Shown: piece after piece, positions 1 through 11,047 of the stretch
Layout of the letters: each line of letters opens with the position of its first letter
How positions within the stretch are numbered: the first letter of the stretch is position 1
Assembly (NCBI GenBank): GCA_963681505.1
Contig: OY811991.1
Coordinates: 1,367,501 to 1,431,500, forward strand
Length of the DNA stretch: 64,000 nt
Reading direction: 5' to 3'
Source: Eunapius fragilis
Taxonomy: Eukaryota; Porifera; Demospongiae; Spongillida; Spongillidae
Notes under the pieces: model-generated
The model's input: the letters and a program-made list of their open reading frames with translations, nothing else
What the model was told of the DNA's origin: nothing
The model's database searches: none
Translations under genes and position numbers: made by a program

Positions 1-135
1 CTAAAGTATAGGACTGACTACTGATTGCATTTTCTGTTCTTATTTCCTTACTTTTTACATCCGTATTGCCCTTGACCACCGACTTGCTCATAGAGAATAT
101 TTTTATTACTGGTTTCATTGATTTTTTTTTTCAAC
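1..135. mobile_element. Relic arm of a long-TIR foldback element
   Basis: This stretch resembles the right arm of the complete foldback element at 12272-12534. It shares a 'tataggact' start, a run ending in 'ttactttttacat', and an end resembling 'gagaatgttttt'. No left arm is visible because the window starts here. It is a diverged partial copy and encodes nothing. Confidence 0.5.
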
Positions 136-856
136 CGATTAGGTGTGTGTCTCTGAACTGATGGTGATATAATCCATCCACAGCTGGATGGGCATTACAG
201 TGGCGGTGTGAAGGGGGAGCAATTGCCCTCCTAAAAACAGGGGCGCCAAAATGCAGTAAGGGCGCCAAAATAACGGCCGAAGTTAGCGATGCATTAGTCA
301 GTATTAATTAACTGAACCATTTATTTATTTACTTCAAAAAACGAGATGTTTGTTACTGATTAAAAAAAGAGATTTTATTGCTAAAAAAGAGGTGGTTATA
401 CTCCCCCCCCCCCCCCCCCCCTCCCCCCCCAACAAGAGCATGCTTGAAGTTTATTACAAAACACAGCAAATTTTTGGATGAACATGAATATTTCGCTGTC
501 AGGTCCGATTCCCCACGAGATTCAAAACCGCCATATTTTCAAGTTCGGTAGGATCTTTCAAATCGCTCCAAAATTGGCTTGTACGTAGATGCGTGAGTCC
601 TGTAGCTACTGATTTGTTCTATTTGATAATCCTTATTTGCATGTTATGGGGACCCGAATGATCATCAGTTGTACGGTATCGTGCCCAGGCCCAAAGCGTG
701 GTGGATTTCACACATCCGCACGCACGTGATCCCTCCATTTAACCCTCCACATTATTATGTATGCACCACGAAATATGACTATATAAATAAGACAGTATAC
801 ATAATATTGATAAGGTTTCATATATAAACATTTTGGTACACCAATGCCAGCAAGTT
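136..856. other. Intergenic region upstream of gene A
   Basis: No gene is supported here. It contains a long C homopolymer at about 401-430, and a short stretch at about 434-475 whose sequence recurs at about 5339-5375 inside gene A. The last part presumably holds the promoter of the first membrane-protein gene, but I see no certain core promoter element. Confidence 0.5.
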
Positions 857-1087
857 ATGGAAGGTAGGCTAGGCTCTCTGGTGTACCCTTTTACCACATT
901 CCGCGGAATGATTGTCATGCATATTTATACAGACCAGCCGCCACCACCGTCATACGATGAGGTCATGGGACTTCATAGCGCCCCGAGCGCGCCACCGCTG
1001 GGAGAGAGCGGGTGCGAGCAGCCGTGCATCGCAAATACTTCGTTCACCAATTACGGAGCAGTGACAGCAGTTGGTGCGCCCCCCCCC

Positions 1088-1118
<31 letters not shown>

Positions 1119-4100
1119 ACTAAGTTATAGCATCACCAATGTGTAGTTGGGCGTAGCCCGACCTTCGCGTTTTGGCGGAAGGTCGGGTATCAAGCCTATA
1201 ACAAGATTTGTACCCGTACGTGGGCTATATCATATATGTGATAATAGCCCACACTCGCTATCAGGTAAAAATCTTGTTAATATAGGCTTGATACCCGACC
1301 TTCCACCAAAACTCGAGGGTCGGGCTACGCCCAACTAACCAATGTGCACAACACACGCGTCATATCACACATCAATACCAGCTCTATACAGTAGTGGAGT
1401 TCGGGATATACATGTAACATAGATTAGAGTGTCTAACCGTTGATAAAAATATGGGAGGGGGAATTAGTGTGGAGAAGTAAGTAATATGATTGTTTTATGG
1501 GAAGAGGGGAAATTGGAAGTGAACAAGCAGAGAGATGGATTGGCAACGAGCCCAACTTAACGCTTGCTGTCATCCGTACAAATGAATTTTGTGTACAGCT
1601 GTTTCGTAAAGTCTTTAGCCCTTTCCAGGCAACCACTGAACCTTGTACTTTTCAATCCAGGCACTTGAGTAGCCACAAACAGCTAGTTGTAAGTCCAGTT
1701 TTGATTTATTTCTCACCCCAGCTAGGATTAGCATTGACCTCCTTAACTTTGGGTGCTACTTCTGTGATAAGCTTTCAATGTTAACCTCCAAGATCCCAAG
1801 ATCTTGGAGCCTCTAAGCCAAGAATATTCCCCCAAGATTCCAAGATTACAACACATGATCCTGGCCAAGATTTTTCCGCTGGGTTTACAGGCTTAATCCT
1901 CTTCTCTAACAGAAAAGCTGTAGTTACATCCTGGAGACTTCAAGACCAGCAATAGGTGTTGATTGATATCGAGTCATAATAACTTGTTTGCCCTGTGAAC
2001 CTTTTAACTGCTGCATTAATAATCTGTAATGGACCGTTCCAGTAAAGAAGTGCACAGTGTTTTGGGGTGTTGGGGTGTTGGGGGGGGGGGGGGGGTTTAC
2101 GGATGTTTGGGGGGGGGGGGGATTGTTGTTACATGGGGCGGGAGCTATGCAAGGTGTAATGAACGGATTGCCTCAGAGGGTTTGGCAGGAGCTGTGATGT
2201 AATGGAGTGGCCTGTCCAGGGGGTTCAGGAGCTGTTGTGATGTAATGGAGTGGCCTGTCTAGGGGGTTCAGGAGCTGTTGTGATGTAATGGAGTGGCCTG
2301 TCCAGGGGGTTCAGGAGCTGTTGTGATGTAATGGAGTGGCCTGTCTAGGGGGTTCAGGAGCTGTTGTGATGTAATGGAGTGGCCTGTCCAGGGGGTTCAG
2401 GAGCTGTTGTGATGTAATGGAGTGGCCTGTCTAGGGGGTTCAGGAGCTGTTGTGATGTAATGGAGTGGCCTGTCTAGGGGGTTCAGGAGCTGTTGTGATG
2501 TAATGGAGTGGCCTGTCCAGGGGGTTCAGGAGCTGTTGTGATGTAATGGAGTGGCCTGTCCAGGGGGTTCAGGAGCTGTTGTGATGTAATGGAGTGGCCT
2601 GTCCAGGGGGTTCAGGAGCTGTTGTGAGCTAGTGGATTGTAAAGGGTAAAGGGTGTTTGGAGTGAAAGTTGTATAGCACATAATCCAAAAGAGTAGTCCT
2701 GTGACTAGGGGGTCCCCCCATCCTCCCCCTTGTTTACTACAACTACCAAATTATCAGATGAATAGTAGAATTGTTTGAAACCACGTCCAAGAAGACTTGC
2801 AAACAGTGGCTGCATGGTTAAAACTTTTTATTTGATTAAGACATAAAACAAATGCAGTAATAAAAAACAGGGCAGGGCAGTCCCATGCTAGTGTGATGAA
2901 GAAGCAGAAATACTTTTATTCTCGCGAGCAGCAGACACGATCAGGCTCTGTGCTGTGGGCGCTTGCCGTCCATTCAATGTTGTGCGAATATAAATTTTCT
3001 GTTTTTCCATCCCCTTCTAAAAAATGCATGCTGTCGACTAGACTGTCGTGTGTATGTCATTGTACTTGGGCGCTAAAATGTAAGAAATTAGCTACAAGCC
3101 AGTGTAGGTTTTACGGTGGTACTAGCTCGCACAGCTATGGCTACACTGTCCCACAAGATTTGCATGCTGTATTGGGTGTGGTTCTGAGCGCGTTACATTG
3201 GCAAAACTAGAATCGCACGCAAAATATAACCATTAATTTTAAAGTTAGGGAAACAGTTTTCAGAAAGAAATACTTGTCAATTCACTACTAGCACACCCAA
3301 CATTGCACATTTTTCGCTTAACTTGGGCAGAATAAAAATCACATGGGGAACTCTCAACCCTGAAAGTCTTGTCTAAAACACAGATCTACAATAACCTGCT
3401 TTTGGTACCAAAACTGCCAGCGAGTTTTCATATCCCTTTCACACTTCGATGTATGTGTGATTCACAGAAGGTCAGATGGCACAGATAAAAATTGCCAAAT
3501 ATCTATGGCTCACTTGAAACATTGTATATATGGGGCAGTGCAAGAGAAAATTGGGCTTCTGCAATTTTTTTCAAGTTTTCAAATTTAACAGTTTTTGGAT
3601 ACAGAATAGCGCTCTCTACAAAACAGCTCTTAAGTACGCATCCAAAATTGGATAGTGTATCAGAGAGCTACAAAGCGCTGAATTTTTAATTAGCCATACA
3701 TATCAATGGCAAGCATTACTTTCTTTTAGTTGTCTTGGAATTTTCTCAAAATCCTACATAAGCCTGAATTTTTCTTGCACTGCCCCATATATATAATCTG
3801 TTTACGATTTCTGGAGTGTGATCAGCTTTGCTATACCTCCTCTCCATTATGGTACTTCCACCTGCTACAAAACTCTGCCACTCCCACCACCACTTCTCCC
3901 TTTCTCCACACTACTCCCACCATTCTTTCTCCACACTACTCCCATATCCCTTCCCCTTCACTTTCTCCACACTACTCCCACCATCTCTTCCCCTTTACAT
4001 TCACCACACTACTCCCACCATCCCTTCCCGTTCACTTTCACCACACATTCCCACCATCCCTTCCCCTTCACTTTCACCACACACTCCCACCATCCCTTCC

Positions 4101-5942
4101 CCTTCACTTTCTCCCACCATCTCTTCCCTTTTACATTCACCACACTACTCCCACCATCCCTTCCCCTTCACTTTCACCACACACTCCCACCATCCCTTCC
4201 CCTCCACTTTCATCACACTACTCCCACCATCCCTTCCCCTTTACTTTCACCACACTACTCCAACCATCCCTTCCCCTTCACTTTCGCCACAACTCCCACA
4301 ATACAGCACATTCAAATGGCCCCACCACACTCCCTGCTCCAGTGCCAAGGGACCAGAGAGATGTGATAGAACGTTACATTTCCTTCAGCATACCAGCAAA
4401 GCTCTACAGCCATACATGTGGACACAATAACAGTGATGAGCCTGGGAACCCGAGGACTGCAGTTGCGTGCTGCTTCAGTTCAGCCTTGTGTTGTAAGTCA
4501 TCAGTTAGATTCATGTCATGTGACCTTAGCTGGCATGGCCATATAAACTGAAGGAACACCATTACTCTAAACACGATAGTTTTAAAAGATCATATTACGC
4601 TTCAGCATATTTTCTAAGTGCCTTATATGGATGGCATGTATCCTCTCTGCTGTCTACTAACATCTTCCTCCCATCCTCTGTATTCTCTCACAACTCTCTC
4701 TCTCACTGTATGTCTCCTTTCTCTCCCCTCCCTCCCTCCCTCCCTCCCTTCTCCAATGTAGGCTTTTGGGTTGTACTAGTGATGGTGTTTCTCATTCTAC
4801 CGATTGCCATGATTACAACAGGTGAGAACTGTTTCATTGAGAAAACCTCAGGAAGGGTGGGAGCAAAAGTTCAGTTGAAACTTTTTAGAGGGGGCAATTA
4901 AATTTTTGAGAGGGGGGGGGGTCTTGATGTAACCTCATATAGAACAAGTTGACAAGTGCATCTGATACCCAGCCCACATATCCCATGGTGGACAGGGGGA
5001 CCAGTGTTGAAAATAATGATCTTGGAGCTGCGTTAGCAAGGTTATTGATTGAGGATTCATGAAATCGTTAAGAAAACATAACAGTTTGAGATGCTTTTCA
5101 TTATTTCCTGATCAATGCATGTGTTTTGGATTATGAATAGTTTTACCGTGTTTGTTGCCATTATTCAAGTGTCTGACACCGCTACAGTTTTTATTTCGTT
5201 GCTTTTGACCCCAGTGCTGTTGACTGATTGTTGCCATTGTCACCATTGATCATGGTAGAGAATAATTGTGAGGCAACGTTTATTAACACCAGTGGAGTAA
5301 ACAACATACAAGCACTGCATTATGAAAGTGAATCTATGAGCATGCTTGAAGTTTATAACAAGACACTATTGTGAAAAGCTTTGGCTAATTCAGAGCACGC
5401 AGACAGGGATATAATGTTGGTAAATTTATTGCAACCATAATTTTAAGACACAACCTCCCAGTTAGAAGAAGATTCATGCATTTCACTGACAGTTATCCAT
5501 TGGGTTGCAAGAGTAAATTTAATAAGATTATTCCCATTTTCTAATGCCTTAGTGGAGAGATGCTTTTAAGCGATGAATTGGAGAGCAAATCTTGATGTAC
5601 CGGTGGTTGTTATGCTTCAACCTTTTTTTTTTTAAAGGGGGGGGGTGAAATAGATGTTTCCACCAAAAATTGTTCTTTGCCAAGAAACCTAAATGCCCTG
5701 ATTTTCAGCCATGTGACCCACACAAAATATAATTCACCTACTAGAAGTATGGATGCTGAAATAATGTATTGCTATCCAAATTGTTCAATTGCTAGTCAAA
5801 CATATTTGCATATGAGCTCTGCTTAATGAGATAGCCCTTTTCATCATTCAGCATTGGTCATCCCCTTGTTTGTTCTTCCCACCACACTCCACCCTCTGCT
5901 CCCTACCCGCTTGGTATGATGGGTATGACTTACATCATCATG

Positions 5943-6010
<68 letters not shown>

Positions 6011-6444
6011 TCACGCAAACATGCATACATATTCTTGGCTACTACAACTGCGACAGTGCATTTACCAGGCTCCGTTCCATCCTTGTTGTCGTGGGCGGCA
6101 TCCTCCTGGCCCTCCTGGTGTGCCTCAGGACCTCCGCCTCCCTCCTCACGTGCTGCAGGAACAAGGGGCGTTGCCCAGCCACCCCGGGGTTCCATACCAG
6201 CAAGATGTGCGTATGCCTCTGCGAGATATTCGTGGTCATGTTGGTGTTGGCCAACCTGACCCTGCTGGGTGCAGTCTCCTACTACCTGCTCGAAGGCTTC
6301 CCTAGTGAGAGCAGCCACACCGTGGACTGCACGAAGCTGTATCGCTACTCTTACTACTTGTCTGGATCGTACTTGCTCCTGCAGTACCTCCTGTACCATC
6401 TCTTCTGCTGCCTCGCTTATTGCTGGGAGAGGTCCCTTAGATGA
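857..6444 (+). CDS. TMEM272-like four-pass membrane protein, paralogue A (possibly broken)
   Basis: First of three tandem paralogues. Exons inferred by comparison with B and C: 857-863 (ATGGAAG), 933-1073, 4307-4492, 4762-4821, then a last exon ending 6444. The N-terminus MEDQPPPPSYDEVMG carries a PPSY motif, followed by a PSAP motif (HSAPSAPPLGE). Next come a cysteine-bearing soluble region (DVIERYISFSIPAKLYSHTC) and a first membrane segment (VVLVMVFLILPIAMITT). The last exon encodes three more hydrophobic segments, with CLRTSASLLTCCRNKG between them. Introns 1-4 follow phase 1. The last exon lacks an in-phase acceptor: the visible AGs (before 6057 and 6069) enter one frame off. The position of the B and C acceptor (cag|gtatc) is replaced by CA-repeat DNA. 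The family name rests on the PPPSY start and the LILPIAM and LYLxVGG motifs; function is unknown. It may be a decaying copy or use an unrecognised splice. Confidence 0.6.
1144..1337. mobile_element. 194-bp foldback element with 9-bp target duplication
   Basis: Lies in intron 2 of gene A. The ends are perfect inverted repeats (TAGTTGGGCGTAGCCCG at the left, its complement at the right), and homology continues inward through AAGGTCGGGTATCAAGCCTATA. The element is flanked by the 9-bp direct repeat ACCAATGTG (1135-1143 and 1338-1346). A 9-bp duplication fits Mutator-like elements best; hAT (8 bp) is the alternative. It has no coding capacity. A possible diverged relative lies at 7850-7930. Confidence 0.8.
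2188..2630. repeat. 43-bp minisatellite, about 10 copies
   Basis: Ten near-identical head-to-tail copies of a 43-bp unit built around GGAGCTGTTGTGATGTAATG lie in intron 2 of gene A. The units differ mainly at one base (GTCCAG or GTCTAG), and the two states partly alternate. Confidence 0.95.
3525..3796. mobile_element. Foldback element, about 270 bp
   Basis: The ends are inverted copies of ATATATGGGGCAGTGCAAGA. Internally it holds a 'tttttcaagttttcaaa' stretch and a 'ctctacaaaac' stretch that also occur together near 12,970-13,030; related text lies inside the foldback element at 41143-41381. It has no coding capacity. It is a MITE-like insertion in intron 2 of gene A; the target duplication is unclear. 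Confidence 0.7.
3890..4296 (+). repeat. Pyrimidine-rich minisatellite before exon 3 of gene A
   Basis: About a dozen variable 25-36 bp units of the type CCATCCCTTCCCCTTCACTTTCACCACACTACT-like composition run up to the acceptor of exon 3 (4307). Paralogue B has only two or three such units at 8165-8255, so the array expanded in A after duplication. It acts as a greatly lengthened polypyrimidine tract. Confidence 0.9.
5945..6009 (+). repeat. (CA)n microsatellite
   Basis: A nearly uninterrupted CA run lies immediately upstream of the last exon of gene A, where paralogue B also has a CA run directly abutting its acceptor. Confidence 0.97.
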
Positions 6445-7473
6445 AACCAAAGATCATGTTAAAATGAACAAATATATTATCTTTTTGTGGTGCACATGCG
6501 TGTTTTTTACGCCCAACTTTGACGTGTCGTCGTTTATATGAACCCCACCCACCCTGATTTGTTGCCTGAGCTAGCTAGCTTGCTGCATGCGCAGAATAAT
6601 CCAGTGGTGTTGTTCATGGATGGGGGGGGGGGGCATATTCATAACCTCAGCTCAATCAGCAGTCTATATATGTATACAGGGTCTTTGCAAAAGAGTGCAG
6701 TGCTTTTAATTCCTTAATAGGATTGTCAATCTAAATGAATTTATGAACGTACAATAACCAGTTTAGTCAAATACAAACCCTTGCAATTCGTTTATTGTTC
6801 TAGCAGTTCAAAAGATAGCTTGAAATTAACTAAATTGACAAAACAATTTACGACATAATTGCGTGATTTACATAATATAACTTTGATGAGACTTTGAAAA
6901 AGTATGAAATTTGATTGGCGTTAACAACAAATCAAACTTGAAAAAGCTATATGACCACAACGTTTTTATTAACTTTGAGTCTTAATAACGCACCATCAAA
7001 TAACCATTACCAAATCAAATAGCGTTTTGTACTTCATTTTATACTGGAATAACTTATTTACCACACTCAACCTTAATAACTTTAAAGCAAATTATGGTCT
7101 TAAACACTATTGAACCTGAAATCAGTACTGTTCCACCCCATATATATCCAGATCTTGCATTACTGATTAGTGGTTAAATCAATTATCGTAAACTGCATAA
7201 CTTCGTTAATAGAGGGGGCTTGAATATACAGTTACTTAAACAATTGAAATCTAATTGGATTATTTGTATTTGCCTAAATAAGAAATCAAGAAGTTAATTA
7301 ATTTCAATCCTGAGTTAAGTTATAGGGATTTTAAAGCGTTCTTCCTGTATGAGCAAGCAGCTGCTAAGTTATCCATGCATCTCAGCTGGGGACGAGGCTA
7401 GTATGTAAGAAAAAAACTGCATCGCTTTTAATCCTTATATATTACACGCACCGGAAATAAACACTAGCAAGTT
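6445..7473. other. Intergenic region between genes A and B
   Basis: AT-rich DNA with a short G run near 6625 and no convincing gene, RNA or repeat. The upstream DNA of gene B shares with gene A the short block GTTATGGAAGGTAGGCT around the start codon and first donor. Confidence 0.5.
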
Positions 7474-9498
7474 ATGGAAGGTAGGCTCTCTGTGCAAAGG
7501 GACTCTCGGCGTTTAAAAGTCCCTTCCGCGTAATATTTATCACGATTTTTATCAACAGGCCTGCCGCCTCCCCCTTCATACGATGAAATCATGGGGCCTA
7601 GGCCTACCCCGAGCGCGCCACCGCTAGGGGAGAACAGGTACGAGCAGCAGTTCTTAAATCCTCAGCCAGGCTTGTACGCCGCGTACGGAGGAGTGACAGT
7701 CACAGCTGCTCAGACTGGTGAGCGCGCGCGAAAGCACTAGCAATTAGAATAGCCTTACTACGTATACTAAGTACAGCTCTACATGTATAGCTTTCCCTGT
7801 GTGGTTATGGGTGTGGGGGGTGGGGGCTGTAAGATGGTCTGGCAGCTCTCCAGAAGGTCGGGTTGCAAGCCTACATTTGTATCCATCTGATAGTGTGCGT
7901 GGGCTATTATTACCTAAATTAGTTTGACCGTTGATCGGGTTTAGACACATCAATAACGTCTCCTCTGGTTATGGCCGGCCCCCCTCCTTCCCCAAAACTA
8001 ATGCTAGAATGATGCAATAAAATTACTGCATATAGCTGTGTGTGTTCTACTGTTAAATAGCTTATCTGCATGTACAAATTAGCGAATAACAAAGGACTAA
8101 GGATTGCAAAATCAGAAATGTCCCTTCCTCTTTCGGCACCCTTCTCTCAGTAAGCGTCTATACTTCCCCACACTACTCCCACCATCCCTTCCCCTTCTCT
8201 TTCACCACACTACTCCAACCATCTCTTCCCCCTCACTTTCACCACAACTCCTACAATACAGCACATTCAGGTGGTCCTACCACACTCCCTGCTCCAGTGC
8301 CACGGGACCAGAGAGATGTGATAGAACGTTACGTTTCCTACAGCGTACCAGCAAAGCTCTACAGCCATACATGTGGACGCCATAAGGATGATGAGCCTGG
8401 GAACCCGAGGACTGCAGTGTCATGCTGTGCCAGCTCAGCCTTGTGTTGTAAGGGCACCAGTTTGATCCATGTCATGTGACCTTACTGCCCACAAATATGG
8501 GGGTAGCCTATTGCCCATTGTTAGCTGGCAAGTTTGGAGGGGTTACTGTACATGTATGATATAGTCATATATATATATATATACATACTGACTACTGAGT
8601 GACTATATGCCCTGCCTCCTTCCTCCCCCTACTCTCTCCCTCCCTCCCTCCCTCCCTCCCTCCCTCCCTCCCTCCCTCCCTTCCTCCCTCCCTCCTTCCC
8701 TCCCTCCCTCCTCTCTCTCACACTCTCTCTATCTCTATCTCTCTAGGCTGTGGGGCTGTACTAGTGATGGCCTTTCTCATTCTACCGATCGCCATGTTTG
8801 TTACAAGTGAGCACTATATAGAACAAGTTGTTGAGTGACCTAGTCTCATATCCAGTTCACCCAGGGTGTGGCGAGAGGTATTTTCTAGTGCAGGGGACGG
8901 GGGGGGGGGGGGGGGCGGTTGATGTGGACATGGCAGATATCAGTGGTAGATCCAGGCATATTTTAGGCTCATTAAATTTAATTGCCCTGTTCTAGTGAAC
9001 CTAAAATATGCCTGGATCCTCCACTGTAAATCAAGGTAGCGCTGTGTATTATGCATGCTGATAACATGATGCATTAGATCCACTTTTTTAAATAGTCCAA
9101 ATGAGGCTTTTAGGCTTTTAGGCTTTTATTGTATACAAGAATGAAGATTAATTTTTGCTGGTAAATTAGGGGTAGGGGTTAATATTTACCACCACTGCCA
9201 CCATGACGTCAGTGAATGTCAACAATATAAGACTATGGTAATGCAGGGGGTGACAGTTCAGTCCAATGATGGGAGGATAACCCCTGTCATCATGATGATC
9301 ATAAGCAGTACACATTGGCCATCCTCTTGCCTACCACACCCCACCCCATCCACTCCTAACTGCACAGAGAATTGTGCGGTAACGTGGGTGTGGCTTACAC
9401 GTCTCCTCTCCATCCCCCCCCCTCTTCTTCCATTTCTCTTTTCACCCTCACTAGAGTGCATTTGTAGGAGGGTATGTGCATAACTATGCGCTCACATA

Positions 9499-9564
<66 letters not shown>

Positions 9565-9987
9565 ATCCTGAGCTTCAATATATGCATTGGCACAGGCAAC
9601 CCCATATCCAAGCTCCTCCCACTCTATCTAGCCGTGGGCGGCATCCTCCTGGGCCTCCTGGTGTGCCTCAGGACCTCCGCCTCCCTCCTCACGTGCTGCA
9701 GGAACAAGGGGCGTCGCCCAGCCACCCCGGGGTCCCACGAGAGCAAGGTGTGCGTATGCCTCTGCGAGATATTCATGGCCATGTGGGCGTTGGCCAACCT
9801 GACCCTGCTGGGTGCGGTCTCCTACTACCTGCTCAAAGACTTCCCCAGTGGGAGCAGCTACTGCACGAGGCAGTATCGCTACTATTATTACTTGACTGTA
9901 TCGTACTTGTTCCTGCAGTACCTCCTTTACCCCCTCTCCTGTCTCTTCTGCTGCCTCGCTTACCTCTGTCAGAGGTCTTTTCGATGA
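7474..9987 (+). CDS. TMEM272-like four-pass membrane protein, paralogue B
   Basis: Exons 7474-7480, 7559-7717, 8262-8447, 8747-8806 and 9563-9987 sum to 837 nt (278 aa plus stop), all junctions GT-AG and phase 1. The start is the ATGGAAG micro-exon also seen in A and matched by ATGGCAA in C. The N-terminus MEGLPPPPSYDEIMG holds PPSY, with PSAP about 10 residues on (TPSAPPLGE). Known families use PPxY to bind Nedd4-type WW domains and PSAP to bind TSG101. A middle soluble part has Cys at KLYSHTCG and a CC pair before the first membrane segment (AVLVMAFLILPIAMFVT). The last exon encodes KLLPLYLAVGGILLGLLVC, a basic Cys-containing loop (TCCRNKGR), then two more hydrophobic segments ending CQRSFR. 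I infer a cytosolic N-terminus. The exact biochemical role is unknown. Confidence 0.82.
8636..8711 (+). repeat. (CCCT)n microsatellite
   Basis: A CCCT-type run lies just upstream of the acceptor of exon 4 of gene B. Gene A has a shorter CCCT run in the same position (about 4725-4750), and gene C has CT and CCCT runs there. Confidence 0.95.
8941..9028. mobile_element. Short foldback element, 88 bp
   Basis: CAGTGGTAGATCCAGGCATA at the left is repeated inverted at the right end, leaving a loop of roughly 30 bp. This is a MITE-like hairpin in intron 4 of gene B. The CAG...CTG termini suggest hAT ancestry, but no target duplication is clear. Confidence 0.7.
9500..9562 (+). repeat. (CA)n microsatellite forming the intron 4 acceptor
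   Basis: The CA run ends ...CACACAG, and that AG is the splice acceptor of the last exon of gene B, so the repeat itself supplies the splice site. Confidence 0.95.
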
Positions 9988-10112
9988 AAAAAAAAAAAAA
10001 CTGTGTTTGTGCTTGTGCGTGTTTTATATGTCAACAAAAATATAATTAATGTATTCATTAAAACGATGCGGCGTGATAACTCCACCCACCCCCAGTCTGC
10101 ATCCCGGCAATT

Positions 10113-10968
10113 ATGGCAAGTATAAGTGAGTATAGTTATGCCCCCCAAACAGCGTGGTTACGGACGTGTACATGTATCGCTAAATGGCTTTGAATTCACC
10201 CTTGTCCGTCCGAAACAGGGGTGCCTCCCCCATCGTACGATACTGTTGTCGGTCAGGGAGTTAGGCCCAGCGCTCCTCCACTGTCTGAAGCCCTACTTAG
10301 TCCTGGACCCAGCGCTTATCGACCGCCATCATTCAGTGAGCCTTCCCCACAACCTGGTGAGTGACCTGATGACTACAGTAGCTACTTACTAGGTGGGGGG
10401 TGGGGGGGGGGGGTCTAGATGCGTGCAAGTTGAAGAACCAAATCGTAAGCTTCTATTTGTTGTCCCAGGCCACACCTCTGACCACACCCCAGTACCTCAG
10501 GCTGGTGGCCACAGGACCATGCTCCTCAAGGCATCTACTGGTCACTTTATTGAGTACTATGTGTCCTGCAGCCTCTGTGGCTACATGCACACCAACGTGT
10601 TGATGCCTAGCCAGTTCCAGGTACCGGATCCGGAACTGGACGTGGAGGCCCATTTGGGTGGCCAGGGAAGGGCATCGGCAATGTCCAGGGTCTCACGTCA
10701 GAAGAGGCTCCAATGTGTCAGTGGAGTGTTGTGCTGTAAGTGGTGCCCAGGAGTGTGTGGGAGTGGTGCCCAGGGGTGTGTGTGGGAGTTGTGCCCAGGG
10801 GTGTGTGTGGGAGTGGTGCCCAGGGGTGTGTGTGGGAGTTGTGCCCAGGGGTGTGTGTGGGAGTGGTGCCCAGGAGTGTGTGTGCAGGGGTGCCCAGGGA
10901 TACACATTCTCTGTATGTAGTGCGTGAGTTTATATGTGGTATACCATCACTTCATCACAAGTACTTTG

Positions 10969-11047
<79 letters not shown>

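Noticed and set aside
1147-1338. 63-codon frame at 1147
   Set aside because: Lies wholly within a palindromic transposon with a target duplication.
3730-4551. Long pyrimidine-encoded frames (poly-SPH/FTT type) upstream of gene A exon 3
   Set aside because: The same repeat is open in three frames; paralogue comparison shows it is intronic and only 4307-4492 is exon.
5870-6305. Open frames running through the CA repeat (poly-HT or poly-VC proteins)
   Set aside because: Dinucleotide repeats are open in several frames; the overlapping sequence is explained by the last exon of gene A in another frame.
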